Origin: Mrakia gelida
Lineage: Eukaryota; Basidiomycota; Tremellomycetes; Cystofilobasidiales; Mrakiaceae
Direction: 5' to 3'
Assembly: GCA_024345305.1 (NCBI GenBank)
Contig: BRON01000002.1
Coordinates: forward strand, 2,604,001-2,668,000
Length of the DNA stretch: 64,000 nt
Each line of letters begins with the position of its first letter. Position 1 is the first letter of the stretch. Shown here in pieces: positions 30,828-41,762 of the stretch. The position numbers and the translations under genes were made by a program. Under the pieces are notes generated by a model, which saw nothing but the letters and a program-made list of their open reading frames with translations, did not search any database and had not been told where the DNA came from.

Positions 30828-33800
30828 ATGGCTCCCAAACCATCTGGCAAGCCGCATCTCGCAGCTCCCAAGCCTGCTTCCCCAGTAGCGGATCCCAAGT
30901 TCTATGTGAGTAGGAAAGAAGGGCAAGATGGTTGGTTCGTTCTTTCCCTTTGAAACCCCCCTGTTGAACTGGCTCCTTCGCTCTCTCTCTCTTTCTTTGC
31001 GCATCTCAGAAGGGACCTACAGTGGCTGCTAACAGCAGTAAGAATGGGACTCCTCCTCCTGCTGGGAAGGCGACGGTGAGTTTCTCGAGCTTGGATGGGA
31101 GGGAGAGAGAGAAGGAGGAGGAGAGGTCGGTTGACACGAGCTGACCTGTTGATGACGTTCCCTCCTCCCCTTCCTTCCTTCTCACTCCTTCCCATACACT
31201 AACCAACCAACTTGGATTGATATACAGACTACTACCACTCCCTCCCCTCGATCTTCTCCTTCTCCTTCCTCCCCCAAATCGAAACGGTCGACCAAGTCCT
31301 CCAGCTCCTCTTCGCTCTCTTTGAGCTCTCTCCTCCTCCGAGCTTGTATCGTCTGGTTCTTCAGCTCTCTCTTCCTTTGCTCCCCTACCCTCACACCCGA
31401 AACGTCAGCCATCTGCTACCCAGCCTCGGCGTACCACTCCACCCTCCAACCTCACCTCCAACCTCACCTCCAATCGCTCATCTCCTCCTCTCAATCCTAC
31501 CTCTCTCCTTACTACTCCCCTCACCTCCATCACCTTCACTCCCTCACCTCCTTCGTCAAGCCCAAAGCCCAATCCATTACAAGAATCGCAACCCCTTACG
31601 TCCAAACGATCCAACGAGGGTACATCCGTCTCTACCGAACCCACGTCGCTCCAAGAATCCACTACGGAAAACTCAGATTCACCAAAGCGTCAAGACCCTA
31701 CGTCCGAGAACTCGAACTTCGATGGAAACATCTCGTCAAGCCTCATCTCGAGAAGGCCAACAAGTCGATCAAGGGTGTGTGGGAGAAGGTCGCGAAGGAC
31801 GAGAGGGTGAAGCTCGTGGGGAAGAAGGTTGGAGAGTGGGTCAAGAAGGGAGGAGAGGGAGCGAAGAAGGCTTGGGAGCAAGGGCGACCTTTGGTTCTGA
31901 AGGGTTGGAAGGAGGGAAGGAAGCAGTGGACGGAGACGGTCGTGCCTGTGGGCAAGAAGGGTTACGGGTTGGTGAAGAAGCATGGGTACGAGGGTGGAGT
32001 CGTCGCTTCGACGTGAGTGTCTTCGTCTCTTCGTTTTGAGAGCTCTTTCTCCTTCTTCCCTCTCCTAACCTAACCTCCCTCCCTTCCTTCACCTCGTCTC
32101 TCTTCGATGCAGCTACGCCTCCCACGCCCACATCCACATCCTCACTCCCGCCTCCCAGAAACTGCACCACCTCTACCTCTCCAAAGTCTACCGACCTTAC
32201 CTCGCTCAGCACATCGACCCCGTCATCGCCAAAGTCTCCCCTGTCGTCTCCACCATCGTTCACGCCGTCACCAGGATCGCCAACCCCATTATCTACCACG
32301 TCGGGAACCTCACAGCCCCCGTCTACCACAAGTACTTCCCTGCGGCGCCGGTGACTCCTCCTACGCTGCTCGAGAAGATCCACGACAAGCTCAGCGAGTT
32401 CGTCCCAACTCCCGCCGTCGTCGCTGAGGAGGAAGATCACCCCGTCGTCACTCCAGCAGTCGTCGTTCCCCCCGCCACCATCTCCACCACCACCTCCTCC
32501 TCAGCAACCCCCTCGCCCACTCCCTCCCTCGTCCCCGACGACGACGACGAGGATGATGAAGACGAATCCTTCCTCGCCGAACTCGAATCCTCCTCGGACC
32601 CTTCGACCGTCGAGGTCCCCAAGCACGCCGTCGTCGAGGAGGAACCTGCTGGAGAGACCGAAGAGGAGGAGAGGGAGAGGCTCGAGAGGGCTAAGGAGGA
32701 GGTGAAGGAGAAGAGGGCGGAGATCGAGAAGGATCATGAGAACTGGGAGAGGAAGGTCAAGAAGGTGGGAGAGTTTGAGGAGGGGGTCGTTTTGGAGAAG
32801 GTGAATACTTGAAATTCTGTACGCTACGCTCGTGTCGTTTTGATCCTCGTTGGTCTGAAGGAGCCGAGGGGAGAGAGGAGACGCGCGACGCGACAAGGAC
32901 TTCGTTTCTGCTCCCCTTCTTCCCCTCTCCTTCTCTTCTTCCCCGTCTCCCGATCCGTAACGAACGTCTCGCTTTTGATGACTTTATGCTCATGCCCCCC
33001 TTTTTACCTCCCCTTTCTTTCCCTCCCCTCCACCATCCACCCTCCTACCACCCATCCCAACCCAACCCAAACCCAATCCTCCCTCCCGCCCACCCACCGC
33101 TCTCAGCTCGTCTCCACCCGCTCCAAAGCCGTCTCCGCCTTCCCCTCCATCTCCCGCACATGGATCTCAACCCTCGAACGCGAAGCCAACAAAATCTCCA
33201 AATCCCTCGACAAGTACTTCTCCCGCTCGTCCTCGTCCGCCAACCTGACGGGGGTGGAGATCCAGGCGGCGGTGGAGAAGGCTGGGAAGAGGTTCAGTGG
33301 GAAGATCGAGGAGGTTAGCGAGGGGGTGAATGGGTGGTTGGAGGGGGTTGAGGGGAGGTGAGTGCGAAGACATCTGGATTCGGGAGGGGAGTGGGTTGGG
33401 GTTGGGGAGAGAGACGCGTGCTGACCTGATTCTGATTTGGCTTGATTTTTTGGGACCAGGGAGGAGGAAATCGTTCAAAGCTCGTTCGAGAAGGTCAACA
33501 ACGTTGCCTCGCAGGCTACTGCTGAACTTGGGATGCCTTGTGAGTCGCTTGTCTTTGTTCGCGAGCGAACGAACGAACGAACGCTGACCTCGTCCTTCCT
33601 TCCCTTCCCTCCCACCACCGCCCTTCCCACCCAACCCCCACCCTCCTCCAGACGCATGGCTCGACGACGTGACCGTGGCCGACTGGACTCGATACCACAA
33701 GCTCCCTCAGATGGCTCTCGACTGGCAGAAGATCTACCAGCAGCACGCCGTGTCGGACTCGCACCCTCTGCTCGCTACGCACGAGACGGACATGGAGAAG

Positions 33801-34641
33801 CTCGTGAAGGACTTCAAGGAGGAGGTGGAAGAGTTGGAGGATGGGTTTGCTGCTAGGTGAGTGAAACGAGGGGAGTTGAGAGGGCTTGGGGGAGGGAGGG
33901 AGGGACGAGGGACGAGACGAACGCTGACCTTTCGTTCTCCTCGTTTCCTTTCCTCGCTCGCTCGTGCCTCGCTCGCTCAGAATCGGAATCCTCAAAGTCA
34001 ACGCCATCCTCAAAGCCGACGCCGACGCTCGAGCTCTCTCTTCGGAGAACGGGGACGAGGAGGAGGAGACCCTGTTCCCCATCGCAGGAATCTGGGGAGA
34101 CGCGGTCGACGCGTCCGAGGTCGTGCTCGAGAAGGGCAAGCAACAGGTCCTGGACGCTCTTTCATCGGCTTCCCTCGTCGTCGCTCCTTCCTCCTCCTCC
34201 TCTACCACCACCACCTCCTCGTCGTCCGCCTCGGAACCCACCGCTCCCGCCGGATTCGTCGAAGTCGCCTCAGAAGCCATCTTCGGAGCCGCTACCACCC
34301 TCGCTGGGAACGACGACTCCCACATCGTCGACCAGGCCACCGAAGTCGCGTCCTCAGCATCTTCCACCGCGTCGGAGGTTTTCGAAGCAGCTACCACCTC
34401 AGCCGGCAACATCGTCGACCAAGCAACCGAGACCGTCTCGTCCCTCCTCGCCGAAGCGTCGGAAGCGTTCGAGACTCTGGCTGCCAAGCACCCGGTGGTC
34501 GAGGCTGTGGTGGAAGGGTACGAGGCCGTGCAGGAGGTGAGGAGTGAGATCTCAGAGACGGTGGCGGAGCAGACGAGGAAGATCGTTGGGGAGGCGAAGG
34601 AGACGGAGAGCGCGTCGAGGGTGGGGAGGGACGAGCTTTGA
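30828..34641 (+). CDS. Unknown membrane-anchored protein ending in RDEL
   Basis: Not recognised as any family. Exons: 30828-30905, 31010-31075, 31228-32012, 32113-32800, 33107-33357, 33460-33539, 33652-33856, 33981-34641; 937 residues. A Ser/Lys-rich N-terminus (KSKRSTKSS) precedes one hydrophobic segment, LLLRACIVWFFSSLFLC (about 80-96), which reads as a signal anchor with the positive side in the cytosol. The rest is rich in amphipathic helices with repeated Tyr-Pro/His-Pro spacing (QPHLQPHLQ, SPYYSPHL, KPHLEKANKS), acidic and Ser/Thr-rich linkers, and ends GRDEL, an ER-retrieval-type signal. The topology and tail agree with an ER-lumenal protein. The intron 32801-33106 (306 nt, GTGAAT donor) joins the two halves; if it were not spliced the first half would end at 32812. 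Function unknown. Confidence 0.6.
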
Positions 34642-35150
34642 GGAGGAGGAAGGAAGGAAGGACGGAAGGAAGAGATCTCGTTGTTTTAGCTGCCTTTTTT
34701 AGTTAATAGCTAGTAGGTAGAAGTTTTTGATACCATTCGTTTCGTGTTCGTTTTGCTTCGCTTCTTGCGTCGTTCGTGAGCTCCTCGTTCCTTTGACGAG
34801 CAAGCGCTTGCCCTCGCTAGTGGAAGAGAGAGGCAGGTTCTCGTCGACGACAATTGTAGATCTCCACTCCGGCGAAAACGAACCGAGACGAGACACAGTT
34901 TGACGTAAAGAAACGAGCGAGACGAAGAGAGAAACTGACGCGACGAAGACGAGGCCCAAAAGAACGAGAGAGAGAGAGACGAAAGAGAGATGGAACGAAA
35001 CCTAGAGGGATCCGGAGATGAAACGAGGGGAAAAGATGAAGATGAGAGAGTAGATACTAGATAGGTAGGGGGGGAAGAGGAGAGAGAGCTGAGGGTGGTG
35101 TGGTGGAAGGGCAAGGTGATTTCGACGAGCCAGGTGTGAAGATGGATCCT
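34642..35150. other. Convergent intergenic region
   Basis: 509 bp between the RDEL-ending gene and the HP1 gene. TTTTTTAGTTAATAGCTAG at 34694-34712 is a plausible 3'-end region. Purine-rich plus strand around 34950-35100. No gene recognised. Confidence 0.55.
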
Positions 35151-36957
35151 CTAGGCGAGAGCTCCCTTCTGCTTGGTCTTGAATCGGATGTGGGATGCGT
35201 AGAAGGTGATGAGCTGGGAGATAAAGATGGGAAGAGGGAGGGAAAGTCAGTAACGCGTCGAAGGCAAAAGAGAAGAGGGAACCGACGCGAAACGAACCTT
35301 GTCGGGAATCATCTTCCTGGCCTCGCCGTGGGTGCACGTCTTCCTGGTAGCGTTTCCGACGCTGGAGAGGCGAAAAGAAGAGAGACGAAACGAGATCAGC
35401 TTGTGCGAGAACGAGTCGAAGGAGGAGAAGAGACGAGACGCTCACAGCTTCATGTGCACGATCATGGCCTCTCCCTCGCCCTCTCCCTCTGCCAACCCAG
35501 CCGCCCTCTCGATCGTCTCGACCCTCTCAACGACATCCTCCCAAGACTCCAACTTAGAGTAAGTCGCGTCCTTCATCATGGCGTTCGGGTCCTCCTCGTC
35601 GACCTGCTCGACCTCCTCGTCCTCGTCCGTCTCCGGCTTGTTGTTGACCTGTTCCGAGAGCCTGGACTTCTTTCCGTTGGTAGCGGGAGTGGCTCGTTTG
35701 GCGGGAGGAGTGGCGCCGTTCTTGAGTCCCTTGGCTGAGGCGGCTGGGGAAGGGGAGCTGTCCTTGTTGGAAGCGGCGGCAGAGACTCGTGTGGCGATGG
35801 GCTTCTTCGCGACGGCGACGGGCTTCTTCTTGGAGGAGGTGGCTGCTGCCGCCTCTTCATCGTCGTCGTCCTCGTCGGATGAGATGACCTGAACGTCCTC
35901 CTTCTTCTCGGCCTTCTTCTTGGCGGCAGCGGCAGCCACCTTCTGCTTCTTCGCGCTGGGAGCCGCGACGACCTCCTCCTCCTCGTCCTCGACGACCTCG
36001 GGCTCCTCGATGGGTTCCTCCTCCTCCTCAGGCTCAGGCTCGACGGCTTTCCTCTTCTTAGACGAAGAAGAGGCAACGGGGGCCTTCTCCTCCTCCTCCT
36101 CGTCGTCGTCCTCCTCCTCGTCGTCGTCCTCCTGCTCGACAGCGACTCGTCCGCTGGACCTCCTCTTGTTGGGCGAAGGAACGGGGACCGAAGCTTCCTT
36201 CTTGGACGACGAGGACGAGACGGGAGCCTTCTTCTTGTTGGGAGAGGGGATGGCTTTCTGAGGTCCGACGTGGGTTCCCTTGACCTTGGTGTTACGCGTT
36301 TTTTCGCGTCCCAGCCAGAAGGCATCGAGGAGCTCCTCCGACCTGGATAGAGACGAAACGAGACGGAAGGTCAGCGGGAGATTGAGTGAGATAAAGGGTG
36401 AGGGACGTGGTGGAGGAGGTTGGTCGTGTTGCAGGTGAGGGGAGGGGAACGTGGAAGGTGGAGAGGAGGAGGATGAAGAGAAGGGAGGGAGGAGGAGGAG
36501 GGAAGGGAAGGAAGGGAAAGAGGTGAAGGACGAACACGACGTTGTCTTCCGGCTCCCAAGTCTTCTCGTCGTATCCATCCCACTTGATCTCGTAAGACCA
36601 GCCCTGGAGAGTGAAGGAGACCACGAAGAGGAAGAGATGAGCTTATGTTGGACGCGAGGAGGGAAGAAGGAAGGAGAGAAGGAAAGGAGGGAGGGAAGGG
36701 ATCAACAGCTCACCTTCACGCCATCTCGGTGGTGAGTCGCCTGAAGGATCTTCTCGACCGTGTATTCGCCTGGGTGACGAAGAGAAAAGGCCCTGTCAGC
36801 TCCGTCTTGTATGCGTCAAGGGGTGAGAGAGGAAGATGGATGAAGGAAAGAAGGACGTACCCTCAGCAGTCTCCTCCTCGCTCTCCTCCTCCTCCTCCTC
36901 CTCCTCCTGAGCCTTCTTCTTGGAGGAGGTCGTCTTCTTCTTGGGGGAGACCTCCAT
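35151..36957 (-). CDS. Heterochromatin protein HP1/Swi6 family
   Basis: Chromodomain plus chromo shadow domain protein that binds H3K9-methylated nucleosomes. Exons: 36957-36861, 36769-36714, 36603-36536, 36342-35446, 35361-35298, 35213-35151; 414 residues. Chromodomain: GEYTVEKILQATHHRDGVK, then GWSYEIKWDGYDEKTWEPED with the aromatic cage residues Tyr, Trp and Tyr/Trp in place, and SEELLDAFW. A long hinge of about 220 residues alternates Lys-rich and Asp/Glu-rich blocks. The shadow domain has SWEDVVERVETIE, MIVHMKL and LITFYASHIRF. The donor after the chromodomain is GTTCGT at 36535. ATG 36957 gives a short acidic/Lys-rich leader; a further upstream coding exon cannot be excluded because an in-frame HDDDVD lies just before it. 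Confidence 0.9.
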
Positions 36958-37510
36958 GTCAACGTCGTCGTCGTGCACTCTTGAAGCTCGGGCCAGGTTG
37001 GATGAGAGTTGGAGGTGGATGGGAGGAGCGGTCGTCGAAGTTGGAAGGCTGGCAAGGGAGGAGGAGCTCGAGACGCGTTCCTCTTTCGTCGTCTAGGAAG
37101 GAACGAAGCCAAAACGCCTTCATCCGTCAATTTCCGAGGAAGTTTTTTCGACGGAGACAGTCAGAGTATTGTGATATCATCGACAAAGTAGTCAAGAAGA
37201 TGTGAAAAAACTTCCGAAGGCTTCGAAGGAGGAAGGAGACGCGAGGTGATGAAAGCGAGCTCAATCGACGCCCAGACGACGAGAAAAGTCGACGAAAAAG
37301 CTGAGAAATCGAAGATGTACGTTTTCTCGACCTTCAGCTCGTACAGAATCGACCTTTCTAGATCTGAAGGAAGGGTTTAGAACGTAATTTATCGCAAGGA
37401 CTCGAGCGGTCGATGAGCTTTTTGAAGTTGAGGTTTGACCTCGTCGCTCGCCTCTAAACCACGACACCCTCCTCTCCCCCCCCCCAACCCACCTTCTTCT
37501 CTAGCTCAGC
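36958..37510. promoter_or_regulatory. Divergent promoter region HP1 / eIF4E
   Basis: 553 bp between divergent starts. A run of ten C (37486-37495) and a pyrimidine tract lie just before the eIF4E start codon. No other element recognised. Confidence 0.45.
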
Positions 37511-39117
37511 ATGTCTACCGCCCCTGCTCCTACGACCCCTCCTCCAGCGGACACCACTCCTGAGGTCGAGGCTCCCTCTACGACCGTGGAGGAAGAGTCC
37601 TCCGCTCCTTCTGGAGACGCTCCTCCTTCCGTTACCATGCCCGAGTCCTCCATCGCCGCCGCTCAGCTCGCTCTCAACCACACTCTCGAGGCGGCTAGCA
37701 TCGTTCCTGAGGAGGGTTCCCTCCCCGCTGGAGCCAAGGAGGGAGACGTAGAGACCGACGGAGGACCCAAGACCGTTTTCGATGATGCTTCCACCTTCAA
37801 CGTCAAGGTCAGCCCTTTCTTCCTTCCCTTCCCTCCCTCCCTCCACGCTTCAGCTCACTTTGTTTTTCTTCTCGGATCCTACAGCACCCCCTCTACTCTC
37901 CTTGGACTCTGTGGTACGAGTCTCCCTCCACCAAGAACCTCCCCAAGGCTGCTCCTGCTACTCCTGTTCGTTGCCCTCCCCTCCTTCCCTTCCCTTCTCT
38001 TGAGCTTCGACTTTCGTCGCTCGCTCGCTTCGAGCTGCGAGCCTCCTTCGTCTCTAGAACACGAGCTGATGATTTTCCTGTTTTGTGCTACACCACAGTC
38101 TTCCGGTGCTCCTCCTCCTACTCCCAACCCTCATGTCGGAGGATGGATGGACAACGTCCGACCTGTTGTCTCCTTCAACAGCGTCGAGGAGTTCTGGGGG
38201 TACGTCTCGAGCTCTGTCCTCCTCCTTTACGACTGAGCTAACTCTCTACCCTTCCCTTCGTCTCCCAGTCTCTACAACAACATCGTCACTCCTTCTCAGC
38301 TTCCTCCCAAAGCCAACTACTACCTCTTCAAGGTTCGCTTCGCTCCTCTTCCCCAGCTTTCTCGCGACTTCTGTCGAGCTCGAGCTGACTTTGACGCTTG
38401 GTTATCGCTGTGTAGGAGAACATCATCCCCGCCTGGGAGGATGACGCGAACCACGACGGAGGGAAGTGGTCTGTTCAGGTCCCCAAGGACAAGAGCAAGG
38501 CTACCATCGACACGATGTGGTTGTACACCGTTCGTTTCTTCCCTCCTGCCTCTTACCACACCTTCTCTCGCCTCAAGCTACGAGCCTAACCTCTCTCCCC
38601 ACTCGCCCTTCCCACCTCAGATGCTCGCCGCCATCGGAGAGACCTTCGAGACTCCCCTCCCCTCCGTCGACGGCTCCGAGCCCGCTCCCCTTCCTTCCTC
38701 CTCCACCTCCGACCTCATCACCGGTGTCATTCTCTCCACCCGACCTGCCTTCTACCGACTCGCCATCTGGACCCGACACTCGCCGTCCAAGCCCGAGTCT
38801 GAGTACGAGCAGGACGAGCTCGCGAAGAGGATCACCGCCGTTGGAAAGCACTTCAAGACGGCTGTTCTTGGATTCCAGGAGGACGACAGGCTGGGTGGAG
38901 GTTACCAGACGGAGGTGGAGTGGATCAAGCACACGGATTCGGAGAAGAAGGATAAGAAGGTGAGTCTCTCAGTGTCGAGTTCGAGCGGAGAGGGAGGGAA
39001 GAAGGTCGACGCGAGCTCGAACAACGTTCCGTGAACTCCAAACTCACCAGGCATCCGCTGACTCGACCCCTTTCGCTTTGTCTATTCCCACAGGCCGTGA
39101 GGAAGATTATCGCCTGA
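37511..39117 (+). CDS. Translation initiation factor eIF4E
   Basis: mRNA cap-binding subunit of eIF4F. Exons: 37511-37807, 37885-37965, 38099-38199, 38269-38332, 38416-38529, 38621-38959, 39094-39117; 339 residues, longer than the usual 200-220 because of a Pro/Glu/Thr-rich N-terminal extension of about 100 residues and inserts after the second and fifth strands. Core pattern: HPLYSPWTLWYESP, SVEEFWGLYNNIVTPSQLP, YYLFKENIIPAWEDDANHD with the cap-stacking Trp, GGKWSVQVPKD with the second, and FYRLAIWTRHS. The insert between helix 2 and the last Trp (about residues 222-245, PSVDGSEPAPLPSSSTSD) is unusual. The last exon has only seven codons and TGA. Confidence 0.92.
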
Positions 39118-39727
39118 TAACTTCCGTCTCTTCTCTATCTTCCTTCGTTCGTTCGTTTCCCTTTGCTTCACTCCAAAACGCGACTCAATCGCTTCCTCGG
39201 GAGTTCGCAACCTCTCCCTATCTCCACTAGACCTTACCCGTTTTGCATACCATCCTAGTATCCTCTCCCTCCACCCTCCATCCGTTCGTGAACTCGTCTC
39301 GTCGTCGCATGCAATCTCTCGCTTCCTCCCTCGTGTTTCGTTGTGACTCTCTCGCTTTCTTTCCTCTTTCTTCCTTTCTTCGCCTCTCTTTTTCTTGGTA
39401 GCAGTGTTATCAACAGCAATTTATCTTCTGAACTTTTCAGCGCTCTGTTGAACGGCTAGGAGAGCGAACAGAGGTTGGCGAAGGACGCGTCGGTCGAAAA
39501 CTAAAGCTCGAAGTCGCGACCCTCCTCGTTCTTCTTGAATGCTCGTCAGGTCATCACAGAAAGAAACAAGGAAGGGAGCTACATAGAAAGCTAGAGTGCG
39601 ACAGAGCGAGAGAGAAATAAGCAAAAGCAAAGGAAGGCTTGATAGGGAGAAACAAAGGAGGGAGACCGAAGCGACGTGACGAGGGAGAAATGCGAAGTGT
39701 GAGAAAGAGAGACGTGATCTATCCTCT
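39118..39727. other. Convergent intergenic region
   Basis: 610 bp between eIF4E and the macrodomain gene; strongly pyrimidine-rich on the plus strand from 39120 to 39400, then purine-rich. Consistent with two 3' UTRs meeting. No gene recognised. Confidence 0.55.
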
Positions 39728-41439
39728 TCAAAGCTCTTTAACTTGCTCAGGACCCTTCACCTCCTCTACCACCCCTCCAATCTTATCCACCTTCAACTGC
39801 TCCTTCCCTCCTCCTCCTCCTACACGCTCTCCCTCAACTGCACTCCCCTCCTCCTCCTCCCTCTCCCTCTTCCCTCCAGCACCTCCTCCCTCGACCTTCT
39901 CCTTCACAACCTCCCTTCCCTCGATCGTCCTCTCCTCGAACGAATCAGGGACAGAGGCCATCGAAGCGTCGCTAGCAGGGACGGCTCCTTCCTCCCCGTG
40001 CTCCTTCTGATCCTTCTCGAGAGCGTCACTGACAGCGGACGCGACGTCCTCGGGCTGATTGGTTTTGGCGAGGGAAGGTGAGGAGGAGGTGGAAGGGTCG
40101 TCGGCTCCGGTGGAGAAGGAGTCCCGGGAGATGATGCCGAGGTGACTAGGGAAGTAGAGGGGGAGGAGCTTGTAGTAGACGGAGAGATCCTTCTGGGAGA
40201 AGACGACGAAGATGACGCGTTCGAGCTTCGATTGGGAGAAGGAAGGACGAGGAAGGATGGGAGGAAGGGAGGGAAGAGTCAGTCGAGAGGAGCAAGACGG
40301 GAGCGGGAGCGGGCGCAAGTAGTGTAGGGGTGAATGGAAGGAGAGGAAGAGAGAAAGAACGTACAGTGGATCCTCGTTCGGTGGCGAGGAACTCTCGAAC
40401 GGTGTCGAGAGCGACGTGAGTCGCAGCTCCGATGGGGTAGCCGTAGATTCCTGTGCTGATGGAGCAGAAGGCCTGCATTGAGCCCAAGAGGAAGAAGAGG
40501 GAAGAAAGAAAGAGCGTCAGCTATGAGGCGAGCGAAGAGCGATGCGAGGAAGAACGAGAGGAAACGAACGATCGTCTTCAGCCCCTCCGCGACTGTGAGC
40601 TCCAAACATCCCTGGTAGCAGCTCCTCAAGAGTCTCTCGCTCTTGTCTCGGTTGTCGTAGCTGAAGATGGGTCCGACGGTGTGGGCGATTCGTTTGCAGG
40701 GAAGGCTGGGAAGGGAGGTGAGACAGTCAGAGCGAGTCTCGAGAAGAGGAGGGAGGGAGGAGGGGAGGAAGGTGGCGAGCTCACTCGTAGGCATCCGTGA
40801 GCTTTGTCTCTCCCGTCTCAGCACCGTTGAGAGTTCTACACTCCTTCTTGAGACCAGGTCCAGCGGCAGAGTGAATAGCTCCATCGACTCCTCCACCTGA
40901 GGAAAGAGAAGAGGTTTGGAAGATCAGTCGAGGTCGATTCCGTCCGCGACTGTTGAGCTCGTTCAAAGGAGGAATAGCTCACCTCCGAGGAGAGAAGAGT
41001 TTGCAGCGTTCACGATAACGTCTACTGCGAACTCTGTAATATCTCCCTTTACGACGCTGATTTTGTCCAAAAGAGCAGGGCTCACAGGGCTGAAGAAGAG
41101 AGAGGGAGGGAGGAGGGAGGCGGGTGGAGATGGGGCAGAAAACGAATCGTCACACGAGTCAGCTTGGAAGAACTTGAACGCATCGAGACACTCGAGGAAG
41201 AGAAGATCCATCTTTTATCTATTCGCAGACGCAATCTGAAACTCTACAAGGGAGGAGGAAGGCTGTACTAACTGGACGACTGCCGGTGGATCCTCTCCTC
41301 CTGTTGGCTGAGGGTTGAGCGATCCGTCCTTGTAGAGATCGTGGATGGTAGGAACGTCTTCGGGCTTGATGATGTAGTCCACTTCCACGTCGTCGACAGG
41401 AGTAGTAGAGCCTTGAGAGGAGGTCGGACGGGAGTTCAT
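39728..41439 (-). CDS. Macrodomain protein (MacroD-type ADP-ribosyl hydrolase)
   Basis: Putative mono-ADP-ribosyl hydrolase or O-acetyl-ADP-ribose deacetylase. Exons: 41439-41273, 41089-40983, 40896-40785, 40705-40570, 40472-40365, 40225-39728; 375 residues. The macrodomain covers about residues 65-225: [34 protein letters not shown] (ADP-ribose loop 1 with the catalytic-type Asp after GGGV), [26 protein letters not shown] and [12 protein letters not shown] (loop 2). These are the MacroD subclass signatures. The C-terminal 130 residues are acidic and Ser/Gly-rich, with no recognised domain. ATG 41439 was chosen because the upstream in-frame triplet at 41469 is GTG. Divergent from the PPR-like gene across 323 bp. 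Confidence 0.88.
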
Positions 41440-41762
41440 AGTCGTCGTTGGATGGGAGGAAGGGAGCACTCGCCTCGGTGACCTCGTCTTTCGCGCTTGG
41501 ACTTTTTCGACTCGCGAGTTTCTAGTTCACCTCAACCCGCGACCATCTCTCTCACGAGCTTCTACACAGAACAAAGACGTAGTCACCATAACGAGCAGTA
41601 GGGCATAGAACAGGAAAAGGTAAGTTTCTTGACGAAAAGAGTCGAAGTAGGGAGTGAACGAGCTGACTTTTGGACGTCCCTCCCTTTCCTTCCCTTCAGC
41701 TCTCAGCTCGCTCCCCTCTTCCCTTCAAAGGTCGCCTACCTCCTCTCGACCTTCCCGTCACC
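41440..41762. promoter_or_regulatory. Divergent promoter macrodomain / PPR-like gene
   Basis: 323 bp between divergent start codons; pyrimidine-rich on the plus strand immediately before ATG 41763. Nothing else recognised. Confidence 0.45.

Noticed and set aside
32840..33106. Separate gene beginning after the stop at 32812
   Set aside because: No ATG with good context precedes the coding block at 33107 and the protein character is continuous across the intron; kept as one gene with a note.
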